Below, piece by piece: positions 48,301-58,697 of a stretch of DNA of 64,000 bases. The notes beneath the pieces are model-generated. The model did not search any database and was not told the DNA's origin. It saw only the letters and a list, made by a program, of their open reading frames with translations. The stretch comes from Membranipora membranacea. Lineage: Eukaryota > Bryozoa > Gymnolaemata > Cheilostomatida > Membraniporidae. The stretch is from contig OU612066.1 of the NCBI GenBank assembly GCA_914767715.1, forward strand, positions 15,505,001 through 15,569,000, read 5' to 3'. The first letter of the stretch is position 1; each line of letters opens with the position of its first letter. The position numbers and the translations under genes were made by a program.

Positions 48301-51300
48301 CAATCAAAGATGAGAAATTGTTTCCAGCAAACATACATAAGTTATCATATGCTTGTTCAGGGTCAGATCTGTTCCCCTTATCCATGAATATATATCAGTG
48401 GCCACAGTCGTTAATCTGTTTTTCAGTGAAGTTCACTTGATTTGTGATGTAAGACTCACTGAAGCGCATCACTTTTGTTGACATAATATGTAACCTTGCC
48501 AAATGGCAAGTGATTTCAAGCTCATCACTCTCTGTAAATATTTGGTGCAGAAATGATTTTGTTGGTGAGGGACAAACAACTGGTACTGCTTACATTTTAC
48601 GTTAGGATTTGTCTACTTCTTATTTATAATCATTTTCTCTATATGGTTGTTTTGATTGATTCGTATTTTTCTTTTGCGTATTTTCTGTCGACCTTTATAT
48701 TTATTTGTGCATGTTTTCAGTTTCTGAATGGCAAGGAAAAGAGGAGGGAGAGAGAGATATCAAGATTAGACTGGATATCTCTAAGAAGTCTATCATGATA
48801 TTCACCAATGACAACCGTAGGCGCGCCACCAGAACCATCGACTGTAAGAGAACGGATAAGATCTATATCAAAGAGTCTGTGGACAAAGCCAGAAACTTCC
48901 TGCTACTCAAATTTGATTCTGATTATGACCTGGTAAGTTTTTTCGCTTAAATAAACTCACATTATCATTTATGGTGAGAAAAAGGGCCATCATAATCCTA
49001 GTTGCAATGATAACAGTAATAATACATTTATTGTCAACAACAATTCGTCATTTCAAATGCTTTTCATGATGTGACAAGAACATAAATGGTAAAAAAAGAA
49101 AAATGTGGCGTGGGTTAAAAGTACCAAACTGGAGAGAGGACAACTCTGAATTGAGGCCTAAATCGGAGCTCAGAAAACTGTCTATAATGATAAAACATTA
49201 TGACAAAGCAACAGTCTCCAAAGATATGTATTTTGTTACTGTTCTGAGTTAGTCTAACAAAAAATTAAAAGTAAATTAAAAATGAACACTAACACTGCTG
49301 CTGTTTGTTGCCAGGTTCTCAAGTTTGATGGCCCTAGGGAGAAGAATGCCTTTGTGGATGCCATCAAGGAGTTTTGTAATACATGTGGATTGACTCAAAG
49401 GTCAGCCATGCAGAGTCAGAAGGAACTGCTCGCGGACGCTGTCACCAAAGCAAAGAGGAAGGCAACCACTGATAAATTCTTCAGAATTGTCTTTAGACAT
49501 GTAAGTTCTGAATTAGTTATGTTTTTACTTTGTGCAGTGCCTATCGCAGAAAGTGTCATCAAAACATACCTTGATTCATTTTTAACAATAAAGACGCTGT
49601 TGATGTTTTCATTGCAGCATGATATTTTACCAAACTACTCAGGCAAACAACTTTTTCACCAACATAAATCCTTGTTTTAGGCATTCCGTATTGATGATGG
49701 CGATGTTGAGGCTTTACCAGAGGAAGACGCAAAGGCTGTGATTAACTGCGAGCTGACTATTGATGAATTCGCTGACCGACTTTCGCTCAAACCCGACTCT
49801 CTCTTCGTCAGGAACATGTTTGACCTCATCGACAAGGATAAGAATGGCAATGTGTCATTCAGAGAGTTCTTAGATATGATGGTTATTTTCAGTAAAGGTG
49901 AGAAAAGCGCAACTTGTATTAATTTTCGTAGTTTTCATTAAGATTGTGAGTTGCTGGTAGTCTGATTATATGATTGCTTGATCTTAGCCTGTGGCCAAGC
50001 TTCTCAATTGATGCGGGGATGGTGGTGGTGGCGGCAGCAGCAACACCTCAGATTCAACCACTCATGTAAGTCTGTCTTTGACGGCTATCCCTCCTATTGT
50101 ACTATCAAAGGGTACAACTTTTCATTTCAATTGACATTTTTCTTACAGGAACGGCTGATGACAAGTCTAAACTATTGTTTGACATGTATGATGTACAAGG
50201 GAAAGGACAACTCTCAAAAGATGAGTTCAGGACAATGATCAGATCTATGATGGAACTCGCTAACACATCGTGAGTTTTAAGTTGTGAATCACTAGTAAAT
50301 GCTCATTCTGTCACAGCAGCTTTCAAACTTGAAAGATTAGAGAAAAACCGGTAGAGAAATTAAATGACATTATAACCTAACTAACACCTCGATGACCATT
50401 TCTCATATATCAGAAGTACAAATCTTTTCATCTACTCTCTTTCATAAAGAGATGATCAATGCTGAGGGATTCATGAAACCTTAAATAAAGTATAAAAAAA
50501 GTACTAAAAATTTAAATAAAAAAATTAAAAAAAATCAAATTAGTTAAAAAAGTTAAATCAATAAAATTAAAATAAAAAAGTCAATAAAAGATTTAAAAAA
50601 AAGACCTTCATTCATGTGATGTCTCTTTTTTTGCACAGTGTTGAGGACAAAGAGATAAGTGCTGTTATCGACAGCATGTTTGAGAGTGCCGGTATGGCAG
50701 ATAAGCAGCTGCTGACACTGGAGGACTTTAACAGAATACTCAGAGATCACAAAGATAAACTCGATCAAGCCAACCTCAACTTTGCAGGTAATTTCTATCT
50801 CATTGTGTATATTTTAGTTAGACAGCACAGTGTATCTTGAATATTTGTGTTAGACGGCACAGTGTATCTTTTTGATTTTTCTGAGTCGTATCAGAATATG
50901 AGAAAAATATTCAGCAGCATGCAATATTGACCCAGGAACATCGTTCCATAAAAATATGAAATAGCTAAACCCTGACCCTGGGAATTCCAGGAAATTGCGT
51001 TGTGGGATACCTGGCCATAAATGTACCTGAACCATGTAGGTATATTGTTATGTACATATTTATCAATAATGTTATGTAGGTATGGATGCTGAACACCAGC
51101 CTGCTGCTCAGGGAGATGTCAGCAGAGCTAAGACGGTCATCAACAACAGGAGAGAAAATGCACCCCAGAGAGCTAGAAAAACAATCCTCAAATCCTACGG
51201 AGCTGGGTAAGAGTTCTTACTTCATCTATTTATGGATAAATATAGAGCTATGTGAAAGAGTATGAAGTGGTATCTAAGTAGCTGGCACCTGTTGTCTCTT

Positions 51301-53235
51301 GCCAGCTATGAATTGTATGGTACTGGTGCTTGTGTCAAGGCTATGGATGTTGTCATATGTAATAGTGTATGTCAGTTCGTCAATGTGAGACAGTTTGTGA
51401 ACTTTTGAAGAAATTGTAGTCAGTCATGCAGATGCAGTCCATGGTGCTTTGCGCTTGATAGATTTAATTTTCAATTATCTAAGGCTGTATATGTATGAGA
51501 GATTTTGCTTACGCTTGGTTTCTTTTTATTATTAGACCAAGCGCTGCCAGAGCTACAAAGAGACAGACCCATGTGGAGGTTAAAATCAAACCAAGACAAG
51601 CCCAGTCATCGACCAAAAGCCCAATCGCTGCCAAACTGAATGAATTCTTAAACTTTGTGGAGAATTACAGACTGCACATATTCTGGATTGTCATGTACAC
51701 ACTACTCTGTCTGGCTATATTTGCTGAGCGAGCTTACTGTGAGTGTGCTATACTCACTGTAAAATCTGTATTATTTGAATTTTAAAATTTAAAAAAAAAG
51801 TTGAATAGTATTTGCCTGAAGTAGTCAGTTGTGTGAAATTCTCATGTTCTCATTTGTTATCAAGTGGAATAGAGCCACAGTTCATCTGGATTAGGAATGA
51901 GTTATATGTAGTAGTGACTTCCAATATATATATATTCTTATGTCTTATAATTTAACATTATGTCATATATAAATATACAAAGCACTTTAATCACATATAT
52001 ACATATATATTTTTATACCATATCATGTAACATTATTTATATAAATTCATATATACTTTCATCATAATATATATTTATATGATCACAGATTACTCGGTGG
52101 AGAGAGAACACGCAGCTCTGAGGAGAATAGCAGGATATGGTGTAACGATTACTCGAGGTGCTGCCAGCGGACAGATGTTTACTTACTCTACCCTCCTACT
52201 TACCATGTGCAGAAATCTGATCACTTACTTCAGAGAGACTTTCCTCAACCGATTTATTCCCTTCGACTCCGCTATCACATTCCATAAATACGTCGCATTC
52301 TGGGCCGCATTTTTCACAGGTTAGTTAATTTCGCTTTTCGGACTTGATTTGTGTACGTAGATGCTAGAGGCTGCATAGTTCATAATAGGTTTAATAAAGT
52401 TCCCACTACTCTGGCAATAACTCTTTACTACCATGGGTGTTTGTTTCCTATATTTAATTTTTTGTCCTGGTCTTATAGAAATATCGTTTAGGCTTCCAAG
52501 TTTATGTTGTTTTCCCGTATCAAAACTAAATATTTCCAATTTAGCTTGAAAAATTCATTTCATATGAACTTTTTCTTTTCTTTTGATAACTTTATTGGCA
52601 TCATAATCATCTTTAAGGAAAAAAAAGCTTTTCGTTATGTACCAAGAGAAGAAAGGGAAACTTGAACTTGTTCCACGTAATACCAAATTTCTTCTGTTTC
52701 TCCCGTTGTAGTTATTCACATTATTGGACATACAGTCAACTTTTACCACATATCAACACAGACACCCGGTGATCTTACATGTCTCTTCAGAAACTTCTAC
52801 CGAGCTACACATGAGTTGCCTAAATTTCAATACTGGGCCTGGGGAACAATCACAGGTAATATTATTACTATAATAAAATTATATAGCATGATAAACATAA
52901 ATAATATAATAGATATAATAACTTGTTTTTTAGCATTTTTCCTGCCAAGGTATGTTGTATTATGTGTATATTGAATTAAATTCATACGTTTAAAGAAACC
53001 CGAAGCAATTTCATTTTCATTTGTACCAATTATGTATAACAAAAGAAATGATTAATTTGTTTTTACTTAATTTCAGGTGTATCTGGTATAATGCTCACTC
53101 TCATTGTCATAGTGATATATGTGTTCGCTCAGCAGTACGCCAGACGTAATCTGTTCAAACTTTTCTGGTTCTCTCACCAGATGTTCTATGTTGTCTACTT
53201 ACTCATGATCGTCCACGGAATCGGTGAGAATTCTG

Positions 53236-53273
<38 letters not shown>

Positions 53274-56200
53274 GTTTATTGTCAATCTACATTCATCTTT
53301 GCAAATGTTTTTCATGCAGTGACAGAACTAAAAACCTAAAAATTAAGGGAAAGCGGAGAGACAAAGAAGAAAAATTCTTCTTTCCAATACATCTATTCTA
53401 GCTGGTCAAACAACATCCCTTAAATCATGTTGGAATGATTATGATTGGGTCTTGCAGAACAAAATTATATATATATATGTATATTATATATATAAAAACC
53501 TCAATAAAAACACATAATAATAAAATCATAAATAACAAATAGGTGTTGTCAATAGTATCTATATGGGCTTGTATTGATTTTTATAATCCAGCTGGTTTCT
53601 TGTTCGATGTCATCAATTTTAATTATTTAATTATTTATTTAATTACTTCAGGTATATTGGTACAGCCTCCTCTCTTCTGGACCTTCTTCATCTTCCCAGC
53701 CACACTGTTCTGCTTCGATAAGCTGATCAGTCTGAGCAGAAATAAGACAGAGATCGCCATCACTAAAGCTGAGCTCCTCCCCTCAGGTAATAATTTGTCA
53801 CAGAATTTTTAGCGTCAACTTTTTTTTCGTTTAAAATCCTGTTCAGTGGTTTTGAGCTGTTTCAAAGGTTTATGAATTGAATTGAGTATATTTTGGTAAT
53901 TGTGTTAAAAACACATTACAATTTAGGGGTGATCCATGTCTCTCAGTTGTAAAGAAGGCAAATACTAAAAAGCGCAAAGCTGGACAAAAGTCTTGATGTT
54001 CTAGATTTTGGCATGATAAAATATCTACGATTGGTTTTATAACATTTGTGTAAAATATGACTATCATCAGCGATAAAATGTTGAGCTAATATGGGTGATT
54101 ATAAAAATCATTCTGTGCGGTGTTTAGGAAGAACAGTGAGACATTGAGTGAAAACTATTTGCAGGGATATGCTGTCAGCGCATAATCATGAATTTCATAG
54201 CTCAGATACATAGAAAAATTGTTCTGGATCTAATGGTTTCCCTTTTACCTTTTTTGCAGAGGTGACCGCTCTGGTGTTTAAGAGACCAGCTGGATTTGAC
54301 TACAAGTCGGGACAGTGGGTTCGTATCGCATGTTTGGACCTGGGAGGTAGCGAGTACCACCCCTTCACTTTGACTTCGGCTCCCCATGAGGATTCTCTCA
54401 GTCTACATATCAGAGCACTCGGACCCTGGACCAAGAATATCAGAGCCGCTGTTGATCCTAGTAAGTCTCAATCTCTGCTGTTCAAGTTACATTCATTGCT
54501 GCGGTACATGTTCATGCTTTGCTATTTATCTCAGGGTGGTGGAACCTAATGCTAGTTTTTAGAATCCAAAACGTTTCTCCCTCCAAGCCAATTAAAAACT
54601 CCAGCAAAATGGAAGAAGAAAATGAAAACTTGACAGTCCTTAGACTGTCATTGATTCAGAACCCTTCCATAATCATAGTAAAAATAGTTTCAAGACAAAG
54701 TTTGGTGCTCTGCTGTAATCATTTGATGTTAGGGGTGTGAAGGACGCCTCCCCTTGTATTCCAATCGATTTAGATGATCGCTCGCATTAACACAAACTTA
54801 TGCTTACCTGTTATTTCATATGCATTTAATATTATGTTATTTCAGAGGCCCTAAGCAACTCAGGTAATTATTGAGGCTTATTCAGGTTGTATGTAGTGTA
54901 TTATTTTTCCGACACACATTTCATTATCACACATCACACTTTATGTGGTGAGGTGCTAGTAACTGTATACGTATGTCAGGCAGTTATGCACATGAGCATT
55001 TAAACAAGTGCAGACATAGACCCAGATACTAGCATCTCACCCTAGTATATAGCCTATGCCAGTTGTTCTCAATTATTCACGACAAATACCATTCCATAAT
55101 AGTGAGGTAAAAACCTGGTATGTTTAACAACGTCTGACTTTAACATGGAGAGTGTTGGTGTGGTTAGACTAATGTGGAGTTATAAGTTGAAAAGATACTA
55201 ATAAACTACATCGTCCTATATTACTTATATTATAGAGCCCACATTTATTATTATAAATTTAAGATCTTCTTTTTTCCTGTCCTGTCTATGTTAGATGTTC
55301 CATGTTATCAAGATTCTCAGTCTAAGTCAGTCTTTTCAGTCATATGTAGTGGCCATTTCCGGACTTCTCAGGCCTGTATGGGTGGATGTGTCTGAGAGAA
55401 GTAACTCCCACCCAATCAAACAGACCAGAGGTGTCAGGTTTCAGCTGCATTGTACTCTCGTGTTTCCAACCTTCTCAGTCAATAGGGCACTATAACAACG
55501 TTTCCACTACGCAAGTTTGTCCTGGAATTCCCAAGAAATCAGGTTAATTTGTAATGATATATTATTACCATTGGCCTGTTATCCCTGGGAATTCCACTAA
55601 ACTGCATTGTGGGTGTGGAGTGAGTTTTGCTATAGAGCCAGGTTAGCCTCAGATCATATATAGCGTAACACCCCTTCTCATGTTCTGTATTCTTCTTTTA
55701 AAGGTGCTATCAGAGACAAGCCTTATCCTAAGCTTTACTTAGACGGACCATTCGGAGAAGGCCATCAGGATTGGTACAAGTATGAAGTGGCTGTCCTGGT
55801 TGGTGGTGGTATTGGTGTGACTCCATTCGCTTCTATTCTCAAAGACATCGTACATCGAGCATCACTTGGAGCCAAGATCACATGTAAAAAAGTATGTACA
55901 GTAATCCACATTATACAATAACATTGAAAAGCAATAACACTGAAAATATTTACAATGTCCACCACCATCACAACTTGCTGAACTGTTGATAACAATATTA
56001 ATCCCCAATGTTGATAACTTGGAAAACCTGTGGATACTTTTCATCCTCAACCACCAACATAGTTTGCTATGCTGAAATATTGTTATGTGGTTGAAAATTG
56101 AATGAAAGACAGCTGAATTAGAGGTACCCTACCTCTCCAAAGAAAATGTTCTTTGATGTTGTTATTCTGCTATATCTGTATTTATTACCTTGCCATGTTT

Positions 56201-57769
56201 CAGGTGTACTTCATGTGGGTAACAAGGAACCAGAAGCAATATGAGTGGCTGGTAGACATCATCAGGGATGTGGAGGAGAAGGACCAGAATGATTTCATGA
56301 CTGCACACATATTCATTACTCAATTCTATCAGAAGTTTGATCTGAGAACTACTATGCTCGTAAGTAGCTTACTATAAAGTCAGCATCTGATGGTTCTGGA
56401 ATGTTTGCCAAAGCAACTCCACCCTAGATACCCAAGAAAGATCAGGTCTCTATCATGCGTTATCCTATATAATTTACCTGATCTCTCTGGGGATTCCCGA
56501 GGATTGCATTATGGGATATGAGGGATCTGGGATGCAACTCCACCACTGATTTCCTAGAAAGATCTGGTCAATCCTCTATGTTATCCCATATCTTTAACCT
56601 GATCTCACTGGGGATTCCTGAGGATTGTATTATGGGATATACACCCCAAAATGGATATCAAATTCAATAATGTTTTGACTATCTTGAAAAAACCCTTGAA
56701 TTTGATCAGTTAATCAAAATCTTCGCTGCTTGGCTGCTACTTGCTCAACGAAAGGAGGACAACCCAGATAAGTCATCAATCTTGGATTAACACATAATAA
56801 TGATATCAAAGAGGTAGTCCCCGATAAATATTATTTTATACTTATTATTTATTTTATATATTATTTTAGTATATCTGTGAGAGACATTTCCAGAAGGTAT
56901 CTGACAGGTCTCTGTTTACTGGTCTGAGGTCCATCACTCACTTTGGACGTCCAGAGTTCGATACATTCCTCGGCTCATTGAAAGAGGAACATCCAGGAGT
57001 AAGTTATCTTAATCTCATAATAACTACTCAGCCTCTTTGTGCACTGATGACGTGATATACTGTTGCATGTATATCTCTGATCGGTAGAAAGTGAACTGAT
57101 TCCCTTTGCATGAGTACCATCAGAAGGAGTTTGGTGTGATGACCCGAGTTCAATTCTACAAATAATGGGCGGGCCCATATTAGGTACTCTTTCTAAAATG
57201 ACTCTAACCATCAGAGATACACTTGATAATAGTGTAGTCTCGATGTCAGTGTGGCCTCTTTGTGCAAAATATTGTTGAAAATTCTTGATAGCTCAGACTA
57301 GCTATAGAGCTTCGCCATTCTTTGATACCATTTCTATACATTTATTATGGAATTGCATATTTAGAAAACTGCAACAGGTGCCAATGTCTGCGCTGATTAC
57401 TTTGTCCCCGGGCCGCTTGATACTACAATTTTCTGCTTGACCCTCAATGTGTGACGCTGACATAAACTGTGTCATGAGCTCTCGAACTGTCCCATATTTG
57501 AACTCAAGTCATCTTGAGTAATATTTACTTCCCCCCCCCCCCTACCTCTCTACACCAGTAATCAACCTTCATGGTGAACGGTGATATGCAGACCCTCATT
57601 TATAAACATGTCTGACACATTACCTCTCACATTACAGGTGTCAAAGATCGGAGTATTCAGTTGTGGTGCCCCTCAAATGACACACAGTGTGGACCAAGCC
57701 TGCACAGGACTCAACAAAACTCGAGAGGCAACCGATGCTGCATTTGTACATCACTTTGAGAACTTCTAG
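39383..57769 (+). CDS. DUOX: Dual oxidase (DUOX), 1689 aa, 31 exons, complete
   Basis: Makes extracellular H2O2 by moving electrons from cytosolic NADPH through FAD and two hemes to O2, under Ca2+ control. Start: ATG at 39383 opens a signal peptide (residues 1-23). Order: peroxidase-like ectodomain (about 26-610), Cys-rich stalk, TM1 (about 747-767), intracellular loop with EF-hands (981-992, 1017-1028), then the six-TM NOX core with FAD and NADPH sites, ending in FENF at 57769. Exons 1-16: 39383-39458, 39808-39954, 40241-40402, 41993-42183, 42517-42751, 43037-43275, 43471-43552, 43929-44028, 44692-44906, 45236-45429, 45617-45795, 46134-46252, 46757-46899, 47521-47713, 47925-48041, 48721-48932. 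The remaining exons are listed in the domain entries. Total 5070 nt, all GT..AG and in phase. Vertebrate DUOX proteins are about 1550 aa; the extra length is in the ectodomain and stalk. Head-to-head with DUOXA. Confidence 0.97.
40720..40866. repeat. Tandem duplication, 70-bp period, two units
   Basis: Units starting agtttgacaactgcaat at 40720 and 40790 both continue through a cgtatttcaata block and end tataggct/cataggct. Lies in DUOX intron 3. Confidence 0.85.
43850..43916. repeat. TATA-rich low-complexity run before DUOX exon 8
   Basis: Irregular (TATA/TAAT)n directly upstream of the exon 8 acceptor at 43928. Similar tracts precede or follow other exons at 44930-45015 and 51920-52080. Confidence 0.8.
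44378..44445. repeat. Short foldback in DUOX intron 8
   Basis: GGTTTTGGTTAAAAACCAAA followed by AACCAAAAACC forms an inverted repeat. No coding function seen. Confidence 0.5.
46479..46732. mobile_element. Second, partial copy of the 14817-15055 MITE family
   Basis: From about 46551 to 46732 it matches 14869-15053 closely, including the right inverted end (ctgcctgactataacatgcattgg). The left end of the first copy is missing. Instead ggtaactcaaattctctac (46479) forms an internal inverted repeat of about 40 bp with gtagagaataggagttacc at 46551-46590. It ends 24 bp before the acceptor of DUOX exon 13. Confidence 0.75.
46955..47136 (+). repeat. Dispersed repeat, copy B
   Basis: Same family and orientation as 26975-27167 and 57066-57247. 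In DUOX intron 13, about 55 bp after exon 13. Confidence 0.75.
49315..50787 (+). other. DUOX: DUOX exons 17-20: EF-hand region
   Basis: Exons 49315-49500, 49681-49897, 50149-50269, 50639-50787. EF loop 1 ([12 protein letters not shown], 981-992) has all the usual Ca2+ ligands. EF loop 2 ([12 protein letters not shown], 1017-1028) has Gln at loop position 3 and Lys at position 5 instead of Asp/Asn/Ser, so its Ca2+ binding is probably weakened. A third, degenerate EF-like unit ([12 protein letters not shown]) follows, as in other DUOX proteins. Confidence 0.9.
50480..50602. repeat. A-rich (TAAAA)n low-complexity tract
   Basis: Degenerate TAAAA/TTAAA run in DUOX intron 19, ending 36 bp before the exon 20 acceptor. 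Confidence 0.85.
50973..51012 (+). repeat. Fragment of the ctgggaattcc...attgtgggat repeat family
   Basis: Short copy in DUOX intron 20: ccctgggaattccaggaaat followed by tgcgttgtgggat. Confidence 0.5.
53237..53271. repeat. (TA)n microsatellite
   Basis: Uninterrupted TA run in DUOX intron 25. Confidence 0.95.
55520..55615 (+). repeat. Copy of the ctgggaattcc...attgtgggt repeat family
   Basis: In DUOX intron 27. Contains ctggaattcccaagaaatcagg, then ccctgggaattccactaaac and gcattgtggg, the same order as at 56413-56641. The paired ggaattcc blocks give it a foldback character. Confidence 0.6.
56413..56641 (+). repeat. Two-unit tandem repeat, 121-bp period
   Basis: Units begin gcaactccacc at 56413 and 56534. 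Both continue through aagatc(a/t)ggt, ttatcc, acctgatctc and ctggggattcc to attatgggatat. Lies in DUOX intron 29. Related single copies lie at 17838, 50973 and 55520. Confidence 0.85.
57066..57247 (+). repeat. Dispersed repeat, copy C
   Basis: Same family and orientation as copies A and B, in the last DUOX intron. This copy contains gagttcaattctac, an exact match to the pol III B-box consensus GWTCRANNC. Confidence 0.75.
57531..57542. repeat. Poly-C run (12 bases)
   Basis: Homopolymer in the last DUOX intron, about 95 bp before the final acceptor. Confidence 0.9.
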
Positions 57770-58697
57770 ATTGCTGCCATAATAACGATGCAATAGACAT
57801 TCAAATGATGATGATGATGGGATCGTGGTAGTCACAGGTCTGTGACTTTTAGTTTGGAGTTCATCGGAATCAGCTGACGTTACTTGTTTGTATGTTTCAG
57901 TGTGCCTTTTGCAGGTTGTTCAAGGCCGAGAAGATATTGTTTTATCGAATTATTTTTGTATTATTAGATAGTACTGCTTTTAAGTTGTTCAGATCATTGA
58001 ATTCTGATCAGGCACCTATTTTGCTCATATTTGTCACTTAGTAAAACTCCAATCTTAGAACAAATCACGGCTGTTCTTTTCTATAGCTTTATATATAAAT
58101 TTTTTTTTCATGACTTTTATATGTATTTACGACTTTTACATACAAAAACTGAAAGCTCATACTTAGATATACTCCTTCCTTTCGCATATTATTAGGAAAC
58201 CATGTTCGTTTCTATTCTTGTCAACACAAATGTGTTCATGAACCTTTACTAAATGTATATTGGACTGTAACTATACATTATTGTATTTACAATAAAACAC
58301 AAAAAAATATCCAAGAATCATTGTGGTTTCTAAGTAGTTGTAGAAACTGTCAAAATCATAACATCATACCAACTAACATGACATTTGATTAAAAAACTAG
58401 AAGTATCCATCTTCTCCCAAATTCTCATTGTATCATAATTTGAGGTCCGCTTTGGACATGCTTAGGAAGATATCGGATGAAATCCAAGAATTGCTTAATA
58501 TTGAAGTAAAAAGGACTTTTAGGTTGAAAATGAGGTCAGAAAATATAGGGAGGCAGAGAATACAAAGCGTGGAAAATACAAAAACTGGCCTAGAATTAAA
58601 TTCTCAGCATAACAAGTTCACAAGTAAGAGAAGATGTTTTTGCACAGAAGCAATAAAATATAATAGTGTGAGTGTCATAGTTCAGGGGCCTAGCACG
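57770..58697. other. Convergent 3' region between DUOX and the kinase gene
   Basis: The DUOX 3' UTR runs to a polyadenylation signal aataaa at 58291-58296, about 520 bp after the stop. The kinase stop codon on the other strand is at 58698-58700. The two genes are therefore tail-to-tail with about 400 bp between the DUOX signal and the kinase stop. No clear - strand aataaa was found here, so the kinase transcript may overlap the end of DUOX. Confidence 0.6.

Larger units (their letters stand above)
46134..48932 (+). other. DUOX: DUOX exons 12-16: stalk, TM1 and start of cytosolic loop
   Basis: After the peroxidase-like domain comes an extracellular stretch with at least six Cys and several N-glycosylation sequons ([26 protein letters not shown]), longer than in vertebrate DUOX. 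TM1 spans the exon 14/15 junction ([20 protein letters not shown]). It is followed by a Gln/Arg/Lys-rich cytosolic segment and the VSEWQGKEE motif that matches the EWQG segment of other DUOX proteins. Confidence 0.85.
51080..57769 (+). other. DUOX: DUOX exons 21-31: NOX catalytic core
   Basis: Exons 51080-51206, 51536-51738, 52089-52319, 52712-52855, 53077-53223, 53652-53786, 54260-54460, 55704-55891, 56204-56359, 56870-56998, 57638-57769. Four heme-ligand His in two pairs: H1268 (TFHK) and H1282 (VIHII) 14 apart, H1361 (FSHQ) and H1374 (IVHG) 13 apart, as in NOX2. FAD contact HPFTLTSAP at 1455-1463. NADPH site GGGIGVTPF at 1522-1530 and CGAPQM near the end. All key residues are present, so the core should be active. 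Confidence 0.95.

Noticed and set aside
54845-54868. Possible micro-exon in DUOX intron 27 between cag and gtaatt
   Set aside because: The flanking exons 27 and 28 already join in phase and match the continuous DUOX sequence, so an insert would break the frame.
55060-55110. hAT-like end (ccagttgttctcaatt)
   Set aside because: Only one end resembles a hAT terminus; no partner end or 8-bp duplication was found.
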